The notes under the pieces are model-generated. The model ran no database searches. It had not been told where the DNA came from and saw only the letters and a program-made list of their open reading frames with translations. Below, piece after piece: positions 1-8,259 of a stretch of DNA of 64,000 nt. Position numbers and translations under genes: made by a program. Positions within the stretch are counted from its first letter, which is position 1. Each line of letters opens with the position of its first letter. This DNA comes from Streptomyces sp. 71268 (GTDB taxonomy: Bacteria > Actinomycetota > Actinomycetes > Streptomycetales > Streptomycetaceae), in assembly GCF_029392895.1 (NCBI RefSeq), contig NZ_CP114200.1:2635001-2699000 (forward strand), in the 5' to 3' direction.

Positions 1-3000
1 GCGCCACCGCGCGAGGGCCGACTCGTACGCGGTGCGCGCGGCCCGGGGACGCTGGCCCGTCTCGTAGACGACGCCGCGCCAGTGGTGCGCCGTAGCCGCC
101 AGCCGCGCCGCCTCGGGGTCGACGGGGGCGCCGTCCGCGCGGGCCGGGCCCTGGCCCGGGTCGTCCGCGCTCGCGGCCTCCGCCGCCCGCCGGTACGCGT
201 CGGCCGCCTGGTCGAGCCGCTCCGCGCGTCGGGTGTGCCGGTAGGTGCTGCGGTGGGCCTCGCCCAACTGGAGCCAGCAGCGGGCGCGCAGCAGCGGGTC
301 GTCGGCGCCGTGCGCGGCGAGCCCGAACAGGTACTCCGCCTCGCGCAGGTCCACCAGGTCCTCGGCCTCGCGGTAGCGGATGGCCAGGGCGCGCCCCAGC
401 ATCATCAGCCGCTCCGGCAACCGGGGGTCGCCGGCCGGGGTCTCCATGCGACAGTCCCGCAGCACCCGTACCGCCTCGAAGACGTGAGCGTCGCCACCGG
501 GCCGCTCGGCGCGCTCGATGAGCACCGTGCCCCACTCGGCGATCAGGTCGCTGTAGCCGGCGCGATCGCGGGTGAGCAGCCGGCTCGCCTCGGCGAACCG
601 CTCGGCCGCCGCGTCCAGTTCGGCGACGTCGCCGCGCCCGGCGCCGGCCGCCTCGTACCGCCGCACGCACAGCCGCGCGTCACGGGCCAGGACCTCCGCG
701 CGCAGCGGCCGGTCCGAAGCCAGGGCCAGCGCCTCGGCCACCAGTGCGGCGGCCTGCTCCGGCCCCTCCTCGGCGACCAGCAGCGCGTCCACCACGTCGA
801 GCGCGGCCCGGGCGAGCACCTCGGCCGTCGCGCCCTCGGCTTCGAGCCCGGCGCGCCCGAGGTCCAGCGAGGTCGCGGCCTGCCGGGCGTAGGTGCGGGC
901 GCGCTCGCGGTCGGGGGCCGCGCCGGCCAGCCGCAGCAGCGCCCGGCCGCGCGCCAGGGACAGCCCGCTGGGCTGCGGCAAGTTGGCCGGCCACGCGTCG
1001 GCGAACGCCTCCAGCATGCCGACGCTCTCCTCAAGCAGTCCGCTGTCGCCGCCCAGTCGCCACTGCTCCTCCAGGACGCGCACCCGGTCCAGGGTGACCG
1101 CGAGCGCCTCGCCGGGGGCGAGCCCGACCGTGGCGCACACCGCGGTGAACTCGCGGTCCGCGCGGCGCAGCAGGTCGAGCGCCGCCCGTGGGTCGCCGGC
1201 GGCGTCACGGTCGCCGGCGCCGGCGTGCAGCACCCGGGCCAGCACCGTGCGGGCGCGCACCGAGCCCGGGTAGGAGGCGGCGGTCTGCGCGGCGTCCTGC
1301 GCCTCGCGCAGCAGGTCGGCGCCACCGCGCAGCCGCCACAGGCGCAGCAGGTCCTGCGCGAGGTCGCTCCACAGCTCGGGGTCGATGCCCTGGGCGAGGG
1401 CGCGCTGTTGGGCCGCGGCGCGGCGCAGCAACTGGACGGCGTCCACCAAACTCTGCACCAGGCCGTCGGCCTCGAAGCGCTCGATGAGCAGCGCCGCCCG
1501 GCGCACCGCCAGCGAGCGGGGCGCCTCCTCGCGGGCGAGCGAGACGCCCTGGGCCGGGGTGTCCGGCATGAAGCGTTCCAGGACGCGCGCGGCGACCTCG
1601 GCGAAGGGCTGCGCCGGCCGGGCCGGGCCCGCGCCGTCCGCGTCGTCGACGGTGGCGGGCGCGGCCCCCGGTGCCTGCCCGTCGACCGAGAGCTGGGCGA
1701 TGGCGAGGGCGGGGAAGTTGGGCCCGCCCTTGCCGAACCGCTGCTCCACGTACTCCGAGCAGTGCTTGAGCACGAGGAGGGCCTCGTCCCGGCCGAGGGA
1801 GGCGAGGAGTTCGTCGTGCACGCCGTCGGCGAACTCGTACCAGCGCCCGTCGCCGCCCGGCTCCCGTTCGCGGCGCCGCAGCAGCCCGCCGAGCAGCACC
1901 TCGGAGAGTTCGGCGGGGCCGGAGTCCGGCAGCATCGTGCGCTGGACGAGTTGCATGACGGGCAGGAACAGCGGGGCGGCGGCCAGGTAGACGGCGAGTT
2001 GGCCGGCGCCGGGCGACGCGGTGGCGCGGAACCGGCTGACGAGCTGGGTCGGTGACAGCGGCCCGCGCGACCTGGCCGGCGCGGCGGGCGCCTGGTCGGC
2101 CCGTACCCAGCCGACGGCGGCCTCCACGGGACCGGCCCCGGTGCCGGTCAGCAGCCGGGCCCAGGCGCCGAGCGCGGCCGGCGCCGGGGGCAGTACGGGG
2201 ACCGGCGCGGCGCCCGCGCGCCGCTGCTCCTCGCGGCCCAGGCCGTAGCCGGCGGCTCCGGCGTCGGGGACGAAGTGCAGCGGCGCCGAGGAGGTCGGGC
2301 CCTGGCCACGGACCAGGGCGCCGAAGGAGGCGGGCAGCCGGGTGCGGGCCCACAGGCGCTGGGGCAGGGGTTGCAGGACCGCGACCGGGGCGTGCCGCAG
2401 CAGCCGGTACGCCAGCCGGTGGGCGGCGCCGCTGCGCCACAGCGGGCCCGCGCAGTCGCTGACCAGGACGGTGACCAGGCGTCCGGTCGGGTCGGTGAGC
2501 TGGTCGGCGGAGCGCAGCGGGGCCGCGCCCGGGTCGAAGTGGCGGCTGACGGCGGGCGTGCCGTCGGGCCCGTCGTGCAGGTACTGCACCGCGACGTCCC
2601 GGAAGGCTCCCAACTGGCCGAATACCTGTTGGAGTTCGCGCAGCAGGCGTTGCCAGACGTACATGGATGACGAGGCGTCCATGAGGAGTTGGAGCGAGGC
2701 GTCGCCGCGCGAGACGGGGCGGAACACGGGCAGCACCAGGCCGCCGGCGCGGGCGCTGTGGTCGGCCGTGGCCCCCTCGTCCAGGGCGCGGCGCAGCGGG
2801 GGCGCGGCGGCGCGGTAGCGCTGGAGGGGGCGCAGGGCGCGCTGGAGCTCCAGGGGCCGGGGCAGGGCCGCGGCCTCGGGCACGCGGATGGGCACGCCAC
2901 CGGTCGGGGGCTTGGCGCCGGCCGGCGGCGGTCCGGCCTGCCGGGGCGCGGTGCCGGGGTAGAGGGGGACGCGGCTGGGGCGCGGGGCGGCCCGGCCGGG

Positions 3001-3291
3001 CTCGGGGCGGCCCGCGTCCGACGCCGGCGCCTCGGCGGGGCCGGGGCCCGCGGGGTCGGGGCCGCCGGCCCTGGCCCCGCGACCGGTGTCGGCCGGGAGT
3101 GGCGCGGTCAGGGGGTCGGTGGCCTGCGTGGTGGACTGGGGCCCCTGGTCGGGCCGCGCGTAGCGGGCGAGCCAGAGCGCGTCGGCGAGTTCGCCGTGCG
3201 CCGGGTCCAGGCCGGCGCCGCGCAGCACCTCGATGAGGTCCGCGAGCGGGCTTGCTGCGGCGCGGCGGGGCCGCGGGGCCGAGTCCTGCAT
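1..3291 (-). CDS. vWA-domain protein of a vWA-MoxR-VMAP system (SAV_2336-type), partial at left edge
   Basis: The frame starts with ATG at 3291, 4 nt after the stop of the MoxR gene, and stays open to base 1 (1,097 codons, no stop), so the C-terminus lies outside the window. I checked the reading at several points. The N-terminus (about residues 1-50) is the helical SAV_2336-type N-terminal segment, followed by a Pro/Ala/Gly-rich linker. A vWA domain begins near residue 195, with a MIDAS motif DASSS near residue 207 and a later VLVSDC strand that would carry a further metal ligand. The distal part is rich in Ala/Leu/Arg helices, and TPR-like helical pairs are visible near the left edge. In the described ternary systems the vWA protein is thought to act with the MoxR ATPase and the VMAP protein encoded just upstream. 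Plus-strand frames of several hundred codons over this gene are antisense shadows. Confidence 0.85.
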   Translation of the reverse strand, partial: MQDSAPRPRRAAASPLADLIEVLRGAGLDPAHGELADALWLARYARPDQGPQSTTQATDPLTAPLPADTGRGARAGGPDPAGPGPAEAPASDAGRPEPGRAAPRPSRVPLYPGTAPRQAGPPPAGAKPPTGGVPIRVPEAAALPRPLELQRALRPLQRYRAAAPPLRRALDEGATADHSARAGGLVLPVFRPVSRGDASLQLLMDASSSMYVWQRLLRELQQVFGQLGAFRDVAVQYLHDGPDGTPAVSRHFDPGAAPLRSADQLTDPTGRLVTVLVSDCAGPLWRSGAAHRLAYRLLRHAPVAVLQPLPQRLWARTRLPASFGALVRGQGPTSSAPLHFVPDAGAAGYGLGREEQRRAGAAPVPVLPPAPAALGAWARLLTGTGAGPVEAAVGWVRADQAPAAPARSRGPLSPTQLVSRFRATASPGAGQLAVYLAAAPLFLPVMQLVQRTMLPDSGPAELSEVLLGGLLRRREREPGGDGRWYEFADGVHDELLASLGRDEALLVLKHCSEYVEQRFGKGGPNFPALAIAQLSVDGQAPGAAPATVDDADGAGPARPAQPFAEVAARVLERFMPDTPAQGVSLAREEAPRSLAVRRAALLIERFEADGLVQSLVDAVQLLRRAAAQQRALAQGIDPELWSDLAQDLLRLWRLRGGADLLREAQDAAQTAASYPGSVRARTVLARVLHAGAGDRDAAGDPRAALDLLRRADREFTAVCATVGLAPGEALAVTLDRVRVLEEQWRLGGDSGLLEESVGMLEAFADAWPANLPQPSGLSLARGRALLRLAGAAPDRERARTYARQAATSLDLGRAGLEAEGATAEVLARAALDVVDALLVAEEGPEQAAALVAEALALASDRPLRAEVLARDARLCVRRYEAAGAGRGDVAELDAAAERFAEASRLLTRDRAGYSDLIAEWGTVLIERAERPGGDAHVFEAVRVLRDCRMETPAGDPRLPERLMMLGRALAIRYREAEDLVDLREAEYLFGLAAHGADDPLLRARCWLQLGEAHRSTYRHTRRAERLDQAADAYRRAAEAASADDPGQGPARADGAPVDPEAARLAATAHHWRGVVYETGQRPRAARTAYESALARWR

Positions 3292-3295
3292 GACA

Positions 3296-4399
3296 TCACC
3301 TGGGCCGGTCGAGGCGTTGGATGAGCATGTCGGCGAGCCGGTTGCGGGTGGGTGGGGCGGCGTGGTGGGTGAGGTAGATGGCGTTCAGGAGCTGGTCGGT
3401 GGCCAGGAGTTCGCTGCGCGAGCGCTCCAGGAAGCGCAGCACGAGATCGTCGCCGACGCGTGCCAACTCCTCGCCCAGGTGCGCGCGCACGACGGTGGCC
3501 AGGCGTTCGTGGTCGGGCTGGCCGAGTTCGAGGTGGATGCAGCGGCGCAGCAGCGGGGCGGGGAAGTCACGCTCGCCGTTGCTGGTGAGGACGACGAACG
3601 GGAAGGCCCGGCAGCGCACCCGGCCGTCCCTGATGGTGACCTTGGCGCCGTCGTCGGTGAGCACGTCCACCTCGGGCTCGCGCTCGGCCAGCCGCTGGAG
3701 TTCCGGTATCTCGAACTCGCCTTCCTCCAGGACGTTCAGCAGGTCGTTGGGGAGGTCGATGTCGCTCTTGTCCAGCTCGTCGACGAGCAGCACGCGCGGC
3801 CCGGCGGTCGGCAGCAGCGCGGTGCCGAGCGGGCCGAGCCGGATGTAGCTACCGATGCCGCCGGGCACGCTGACCGGGCCGGTGCCGGCCGCCCGGCTGC
3901 TGGCGGCGATCTGGGTGTCCTGGAGGCGGGCGATGGCGTCGTACCGGTAGAGCCCGTCGTCCACCAGCGTGCTGCGGCTGACGATGGGCCAGCGCAGCAC
4001 GCGGCCCAGGCCCAGTTCGTACGCGACGGCGTGGGCGAGGGTGGACTTGCCGGTGCCGGGGCTGCCGGTGACCAGGAGGGGGCGGCGCAGGTACAGCGCC
4101 GCGTTGATGATCTCCAACTCCTCGCCGCTCGGCCGGTGCAGGGCGGCCATGTGGCGGTAGGCGCCGAGTCTGCGGGTGGAGGCGCTGTCGGTGCCGGGGC
4201 CCGGCTCGACCAGCGGGGCGCCGTCGAAGTCGCGCCAGGGCGGCGGTTTGGGCAGCGCGGAGATGCCGGGGTGCGGCTCCCCGGTGCCCCGGTAGATCAG
4301 CCACTCGCTCGGGGCGCCGCGGCCACCACCGCCGCCACCGGTCTCGGGCGGCTCGGCGGCGTCGGGGCCGGGGTCCGGGTTGCTGTCAGGCACAGTCAC
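3296..4399 (-). CDS. MoxR-family AAA ATPase
   Basis: A 367-residue AAA+ ATPase. The start is GTG at 4399 with GAGGAG about 8 nt upstream. After a Pro/Gly-rich N-terminus of about 75 residues there is a Walker A motif GSPGTGKST (residues 112-120), a Walker B VLLVDELD (203-210), and a sensor 1 region VVLTSNGERDFP, followed by an Arg-finger-like LRRC. MoxR ATPases usually act as chaperones that remodel a vWA-containing partner, and the next gene downstream, 4 nt away, encodes such a protein. The gene lies third in a four-gene minus-strand operon, behind the trypsin-VMAP gene. Assignment to the MoxR clade rests on the motifs and on the neighbouring vWA and VMAP genes. Confidence 0.93.
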   Translation of the reverse strand: MTVPDSNPDPGPDAAEPPETGGGGGGRGAPSEWLIYRGTGEPHPGISALPKPPPWRDFDGAPLVEPGPGTDSASTRRLGAYRHMAALHRPSGEELEIINAALYLRRPLLVTGSPGTGKSTLAHAVAYELGLGRVLRWPIVSRSTLVDDGLYRYDAIARLQDTQIAASSRAAGTGPVSVPGGIGSYIRLGPLGTALLPTAGPRVLLVDELDKSDIDLPNDLLNVLEEGEFEIPELQRLAEREPEVDVLTDDGAKVTIRDGRVRCRAFPFVVLTSNGERDFPAPLLRRCIHLELGQPDHERLATVVRAHLGEELARVGDDLVLRFLERSRSELLATDQLLNAIYLTHHAAPPTRNRLADMLIQRLDRPR

Positions 4400-4513
4400 A
4401 GCTTGCTCCTCGTCGCTCGGTTGTCGATGGCGGGAGCGCCGACCTTGACTCGACGGTATCGCTGAAAGGCGTCGAGCGTGGCGGGGACGCCCAGGGCGGG
4501 GTGCGACCGGTCG

Positions 4514-6676
4514 TCATGGCGCCTCCAGCGGCTGGTCGGTCCCCGGCAGCGGGCGCGTGGGGTCGTCGTACAGGAGGGCGACGCCCTCGGCCCAGTACGC
4601 CTCGGGGACGCCGTCCTCCAGGTCGGCGCGCAGGTGCCAGACGGTGCTGGGCAGTCGGTCGGCCTGCCCCGCGTGGGCGACCGTACCGGTCGCGCCCCGG
4701 TGGAAGTCCGCGCACACCCCGTCGCGGCCCACCGGTGCGCGTCGCCACAGCACCACGTCGTGCCCGCCGTCCATCACCTGGCGTAGGGCGCCCGGGTCGG
4801 CGCCCGGGTCGGCGGACCGGCACAGCACCGGGAGCAGGAAGCTGTCCCAGGCCAGCAGCTCGGCGACGGTGGGCACCGGCTCGGGCCGCCCGCCGTCGCA
4901 GTCGAGCACGAAGGGGCGCATGGGCCCCACGTGCGCCCGCTTCCACCGGGACTGGCGCGGCGTACTCACCTCGCCGACCTCACCTCCCGGCTCCGCGTCG
5001 TACGCCCCAACGCCCCCGTCCATGCCCACCGGGCCCGCCGGCTCGCGGTCGGCACAGCGCACCACGACCGGCCGCACGCTCCCCAGCGGCCGGTCCTCCC
5101 GGGGCGGCACCCGCCACTGGTCGACGGGGAAGCCCAACAGGGCGTACGGCAGGGCGACTTGCAGCGTCACCGGCCGGTTCGGCTCGTCGCCGCGCCGGAA
5201 GGACTCGCCCAGCGCCGCGCGCAGCCGCTCGGGCGGCTCGTCCAGGCCCCGGATGCCGAAGTCCTCGTCCACCGAGACGAGTTCCCCCGACGGGCGCGCC
5301 ACACACACCCGCCAGTCGTAACTGCCGCGCTCCCAGCCGCGCGGGATGATCTCCAGCAGGGTGTGCGAGCGCGCGACGGTCTCCGAGGTCACCGGCGCCC
5401 GGCCGGCCGCGTCCACCTCACGCGGGCGCGCGCCCGGCGCGTCGAAGGCGTGCGGGCCCGGCCGGGAGTGGGTGACCTCGGCGGACGCCGCGTCCCGGCG
5501 CAGCCGCAGCCGCGCGGCCCGCTCACCGCTGAGCGCGTTGCGGAAGGCGCGGGGCAACTCGGCGTCGGCGGCGGCCCGAGCCGCCCAGTCGCCCAGCGCG
5601 CGCTCGACCCCCGGCGCCGCGGGGTAGGGCCGGTCAGCGGTCGCCACGTGCACCGCGTAGCGCAGCAGCGCCTCCAGTTCGTTCCGGCCCTGCCGCAGGT
5701 CGTACAGGAGGCCGAGGCCGTCCCGCCAGCCGCGCGGCGCGGGCAGTCGCCCCTCGTAGGACTGCCCGCGCAGGCCGGTCACCAGCTCGTCCAGGCCACG
5801 GGCGCTGACCGGGGGCGGCAACTCGGCGATCAGGCCGAGGAGTTCGACCCGCTGGCCCGGGGTGAGCGCGCGGCTCGCGGTGGCCCGCAGCTCGCTGAGG
5901 CCGTCGGTCCAGGTGGCGCGGCCGACGTGGTCGTTGCGGTGCTGGTCCGCGTGGTAGCGGTCGTGCGCGTGCATCACGCGCTGGTAGAGGTCCTGGCGCT
6001 CGTCGAGCACCGGCCCGGCCGGGGACGGCAGTCGGCGGAGTTGGACGACGGAGATCGCCAGGCCGCCGTCCCGGCCGTTGCCCCGCCTGGCCTTGAGCAC
6101 GCCGATGACCTCGCCCCGGTCGAGGTCCACCAGCGGGCCGCCGGAGCAGCCTTCGGGGATCTCGTCCTCGTTGCCGAGCTTGAGCCGGCCGTCGGTACCC
6201 AGCTCGCCCCTGATGGTGCAGCGCCCGCTGATGTCCTCGATCTCGCCGTCCTCCTCGGTGCAGCCGAAGAAGGCGACTTCCTTACGGGTGAAGACCTTCG
6301 CGGTGCGCTCGGAGAGCCAGACGCAGCCGTGCGGCGCGGGCTCCAGCATGCGGATCAGGGCCAGGTCGGGCGCGGGCCACAGGCCGCCGGCCGGGTTCGT
6401 CTCCGGCTGCGCCCACTCGACGACGCCGGGCACGGTGCGCCCGCCGAAGCTCAGCCCCACCTCGCGCCCGCCTCCCCTCCCGCGCATGGCCACGTGGGCG
6501 CAGGTGAGCACCCAGTTCGGGGCGATGAAGAAGCCGCTGCCCCAGGGCCGCGGAGCGGGCCCGTCCGGGGCATACCCGGGGCCCGGCGCGTGGATGCGTA
6601 CCGTCGCCGCGGCGATGAGGGGGGCCAGGGTCTCGAAGGGGTCCACGTCGGCGTCGTGTGCGCCCCCGGTGCTCAC
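4514..6676 (-). CDS. Trypsin-like peptidase fused to VMAP-C domain
   Basis: A protein of 720 residues with three parts. Residues 25-205 are a trypsin-like peptidase with the triad visible as H61 (TCAHVA), D104 (PDLALI) and S178 (GCSGGP), no signal peptide and no membrane segment, so it probably acts in the cytoplasm. Residues 215-400 are an Arg/Leu-rich helical middle region. Residues 425-720 match the VMAP-C (vWA-MoxR associated protein C-terminal) pattern, with the IPRGWERG and YDWRV strands at its start and an ALLYDDPTRPLP segment near the end. I chose GTG at 6676, which has GAGG 3 nt upstream. A GTG at 6685 would overlap the previous stop as GTGA and is an equal possibility. The peptidase may be the effector or an activator by cleavage; this is inference. 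Confidence 0.88.
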   Translation of the reverse strand: MSTGGAHDADVDPFETLAPLIAAATVRIHAPGPGYAPDGPAPRPWGSGFFIAPNWVLTCAHVAMRGRGGGREVGLSFGGRTVPGVVEWAQPETNPAGGLWPAPDLALIRMLEPAPHGCVWLSERTAKVFTRKEVAFFGCTEEDGEIEDISGRCTIRGELGTDGRLKLGNEDEIPEGCSGGPLVDLDRGEVIGVLKARRGNGRDGGLAISVVQLRRLPSPAGPVLDERQDLYQRVMHAHDRYHADQHRNDHVGRATWTDGLSELRATASRALTPGQRVELLGLIAELPPPVSARGLDELVTGLRGQSYEGRLPAPRGWRDGLGLLYDLRQGRNELEALLRYAVHVATADRPYPAAPGVERALGDWAARAAADAELPRAFRNALSGERAARLRLRRDAASAEVTHSRPGPHAFDAPGARPREVDAAGRAPVTSETVARSHTLLEIIPRGWERGSYDWRVCVARPSGELVSVDEDFGIRGLDEPPERLRAALGESFRRGDEPNRPVTLQVALPYALLGFPVDQWRVPPREDRPLGSVRPVVVRCADREPAGPVGMDGGVGAYDAEPGGEVGEVSTPRQSRWKRAHVGPMRPFVLDCDGGRPEPVPTVAELLAWDSFLLPVLCRSADPGADPGALRQVMDGGHDVVLWRRAPVGRDGVCADFHRGATGTVAHAGQADRLPSTVWHLRADLEDGVPEAYWAEGVALLYDDPTRPLPGTDQPLEAP

Positions 6677-6681
6677 CCTCC

Positions 6682-7041
6682 TCACCCGCCCGAGCCGAGG
6701 TCGGCCGGCGGCCCGCCCTCCCACGTCAGGGACACGGTGATCGCCCCCTTGGCCTCGCCGTCCGCGAGCAGCCCCACGACCTTGCCGGCGCGGCCGGTGA
6801 GTTCGATACCGAAGGACACCGTGACCTGGTCGGGCCGCGCCTCGCGCAGCGCGTCGGCGAGCGACCGCGAGACGCCGGTGATCAGCGCGTCCAGGCTCTC
6901 CATCCGCGCCAGCACCCGGTCGGCGATCCCGGTGTCCGCGTAGCTTCCCCGTGCGCCCCCCGTGAGCTCCTCCGCGCCTGAAATACGCGCCCATACCGGT
7001 GTGCCATCCGGTAGTTCGACACGGGTGATGTCTTCGCTCAT
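6682..7041 (-). CDS. Trypsin-co-occurring domain protein (Trypco1/CU044_2847 type)
   Basis: A 119-residue protein that opens the vWA-MoxR-VMAP operon. The start is ATG at 7041, preceded by GGGGCGAG. The chain begins with a short beta-rich segment (residues 1-25), has a helix around residues 45-75, then two strands with the pattern VTVSFGIEL and ITVSLTWEG. This is the layout of the small CU044_2847/Trypco1 family, found beside trypsin-like proteins in predicted conflict systems. Its biochemical role is unknown; it may regulate or present substrates to the peptidase encoded immediately downstream. The stop lies 5 nt before, or overlaps, the next start, depending on the start chosen there, so translation of the two is likely coupled. 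Confidence 0.8.
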   Translation of the reverse strand: MSEDITRVELPDGTPVWARISGAEELTGGARGSYADTGIADRVLARMESLDALITGVSRSLADALREARPDQVTVSFGIELTGRAGKVVGLLADGEAKGAITVSLTWEGGPPADLGSGG

Positions 7042-7468
7042 CTCGCCCCCGCTCCCCAGCCGTTGGAAAAGGCTAGCCGGCTGGTGGGTGCGGCGCGAGG
7101 GGCCGGACGCACGGCATCCGGACGGGGGGCGGGCCCGGCTTCGGCGGGCGCCGGCGCGAGCCGGGCGCGGGGCCGGGAGCGGGCGCCGAGTGGGGACGGA
7201 GCGGGGGCGGGGCGACCGGGACGGGGCAGCCGGGGCGAGGGGGTCGTGGTCGGTCGCCGCGACCGGGGGGGCCGGGGCGGGCCGGCACGCGGGCGGTGCC
7301 GGGTGGGTCGGAAGCGCGGTGAGGGCGGGGGCGGCGGGAGGCCCGGGGCGGGGGGCGGGGCCGGGGGGTGGTGCGGGGCAGCGCCTATCCTGGAGGGTGA
7401 CGGCCGGACCCGTGCCAGCGGGGTCGGCCGGGTCCCATCGCCCCCTTACGTCTCTTGCGGAGCACGCC
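7042..7468. other. Intergenic region between divergent units
   Basis: Separates the minus-strand conflict operon from the plus-strand DUF6104 gene. The middle (about 7090-7380) is a run of G-rich sequence with no credible start site or codon pattern. It must hold the promoters of both units, but I cannot place them with confidence. Confidence 0.5.
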
Positions 7469-7648
7469 TTGTACTTCACCGACCGCGGCATCGAGGAACT
7501 GGAGAAGCGGCGCGGCGAGGAGGAGGTCACCTTCGAGTGGCTCGCCGAGCGGCTGCGCGAGTTCGTCGACCTCAACCCGGACTTCGAGATCCCGGTGGAG
7601 CGGCTGGCGACCTGGTTGGCCCGGCTGGACGACGAGGACGACGAGTAG
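7469..7648 (+). CDS. DUF6104 family protein
   Basis: A 59-residue acidic protein that starts with YFTDRGIEELEKRRG and ends in a Asp/Glu-rich tail. This is the profile of the DUF6104 family, which is small and conserved in Streptomyces. The start is a TTG at 7469, chosen because family members begin at exactly this residue (MYFTDRGIEELE) and because GCGGAG lies about 8 nt upstream. No ATG or GTG in frame gives a sensible start. It is predicted to be helical and cytoplasmic. Function is unknown. Confidence 0.82.
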   Translation: MYFTDRGIEELEKRRGEEEVTFEWLAERLREFVDLNPDFEIPVERLATWLARLDDEDDE

Positions 7649-7699
7649 CCCCGGGTCCCTGGGTGGCCGTGACGGGCGGCCGCCTGGGACCATGGCTCG

Positions 7700-7987
7700 G
7701 TGAACTCAGGACTGCCCGCCGGGTGGACGATCGAGCGCGTGCGCGCTCTTTCCGGAGATCCAAGCGCCGTCTCGCTCTCCTCCGACCGGCTCGTAGTCGT
7801 TGAGGTTGAGGTCGCCGGTCAGAACGACTACGAGCCGCTCCGGCCTGACGTGACTCTCGCGTTCCACGAGTTGTGCCTCGCGAGGGTCGACGACGAATGG
7901 TTCATGGGGCAGCTCGAGGATGACGGCGCGGTGATCTGCTGGGCGTCCTACGGATCTGACCTGGCTGAGGCCATCCGCAGCCTCTGA
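7700..7987 (+). CDS. Small hypothetical protein
   Basis: A 95-residue acidic protein with a GTG start. There is no strong Shine-Dalgarno sequence before the start. The chain alternates predicted strands and turns (RLVVVEVEV, VTLAFHELCLARV, AVICWASYG) and ends in a short helix, which resembles single-domain immunity-type proteins of contact-dependent systems, but I do not recognise the family. G+C content is lower in 7,740-7,990 than in the flanks, which may point to a different origin. It is a single-gene unit between DUF6104 and the serine hydrolase. Confidence 0.6.
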   Translation: MNSGLPAGWTIERVRALSGDPSAVSLSSDRLVVVEVEVAGQNDYEPLRPDVTLAFHELCLARVDDEWFMGQLEDDGAVICWASYGSDLAEAIRSL

Positions 7988-8259
7988 ACGACGCTTCGCG
8001 TCCTCGGCCACGTTCGGCGCACGGCCTGGCCGAGCCGCCGCGTACGCCTCGTAGGGCGCCCGGCGTACGCCCCGCGCTACGCGCGCCACCCTCCGGCGGG
8101 GCCCTGACAGCACTGTGGTCACATCCGTCACGAAGTTCGAACATCTCCCGCACAACCTTTCGACCCCCTCGGCCCGTCTTGGATGCGGGGCGCACGCCGG
8201 TGCGCCGATGAGACGCCGTGGGCGGCGCGCAGCGCGCAGCCGCCAGTGGGGGGACCGCA

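Noticed and set aside
82..2055. 657-codon plus-strand frame over the vWA gene
   Set aside because: Composition is random-looking (Arg/Ala/Gly/Val), no motif, and the opposite strand carries conserved vWA and TPR-like sequence in the operon frame.
4931..6943. 670-codon plus-strand frame opposite the trypsin-VMAP gene
   Set aside because: No domain pattern, and the other strand encodes a clear trypsin triad.
8138..8150. GTTCGAAC sequence resembling a tRNA T-loop
   Set aside because: No acceptor stem, anticodon arm or CCA context around it.
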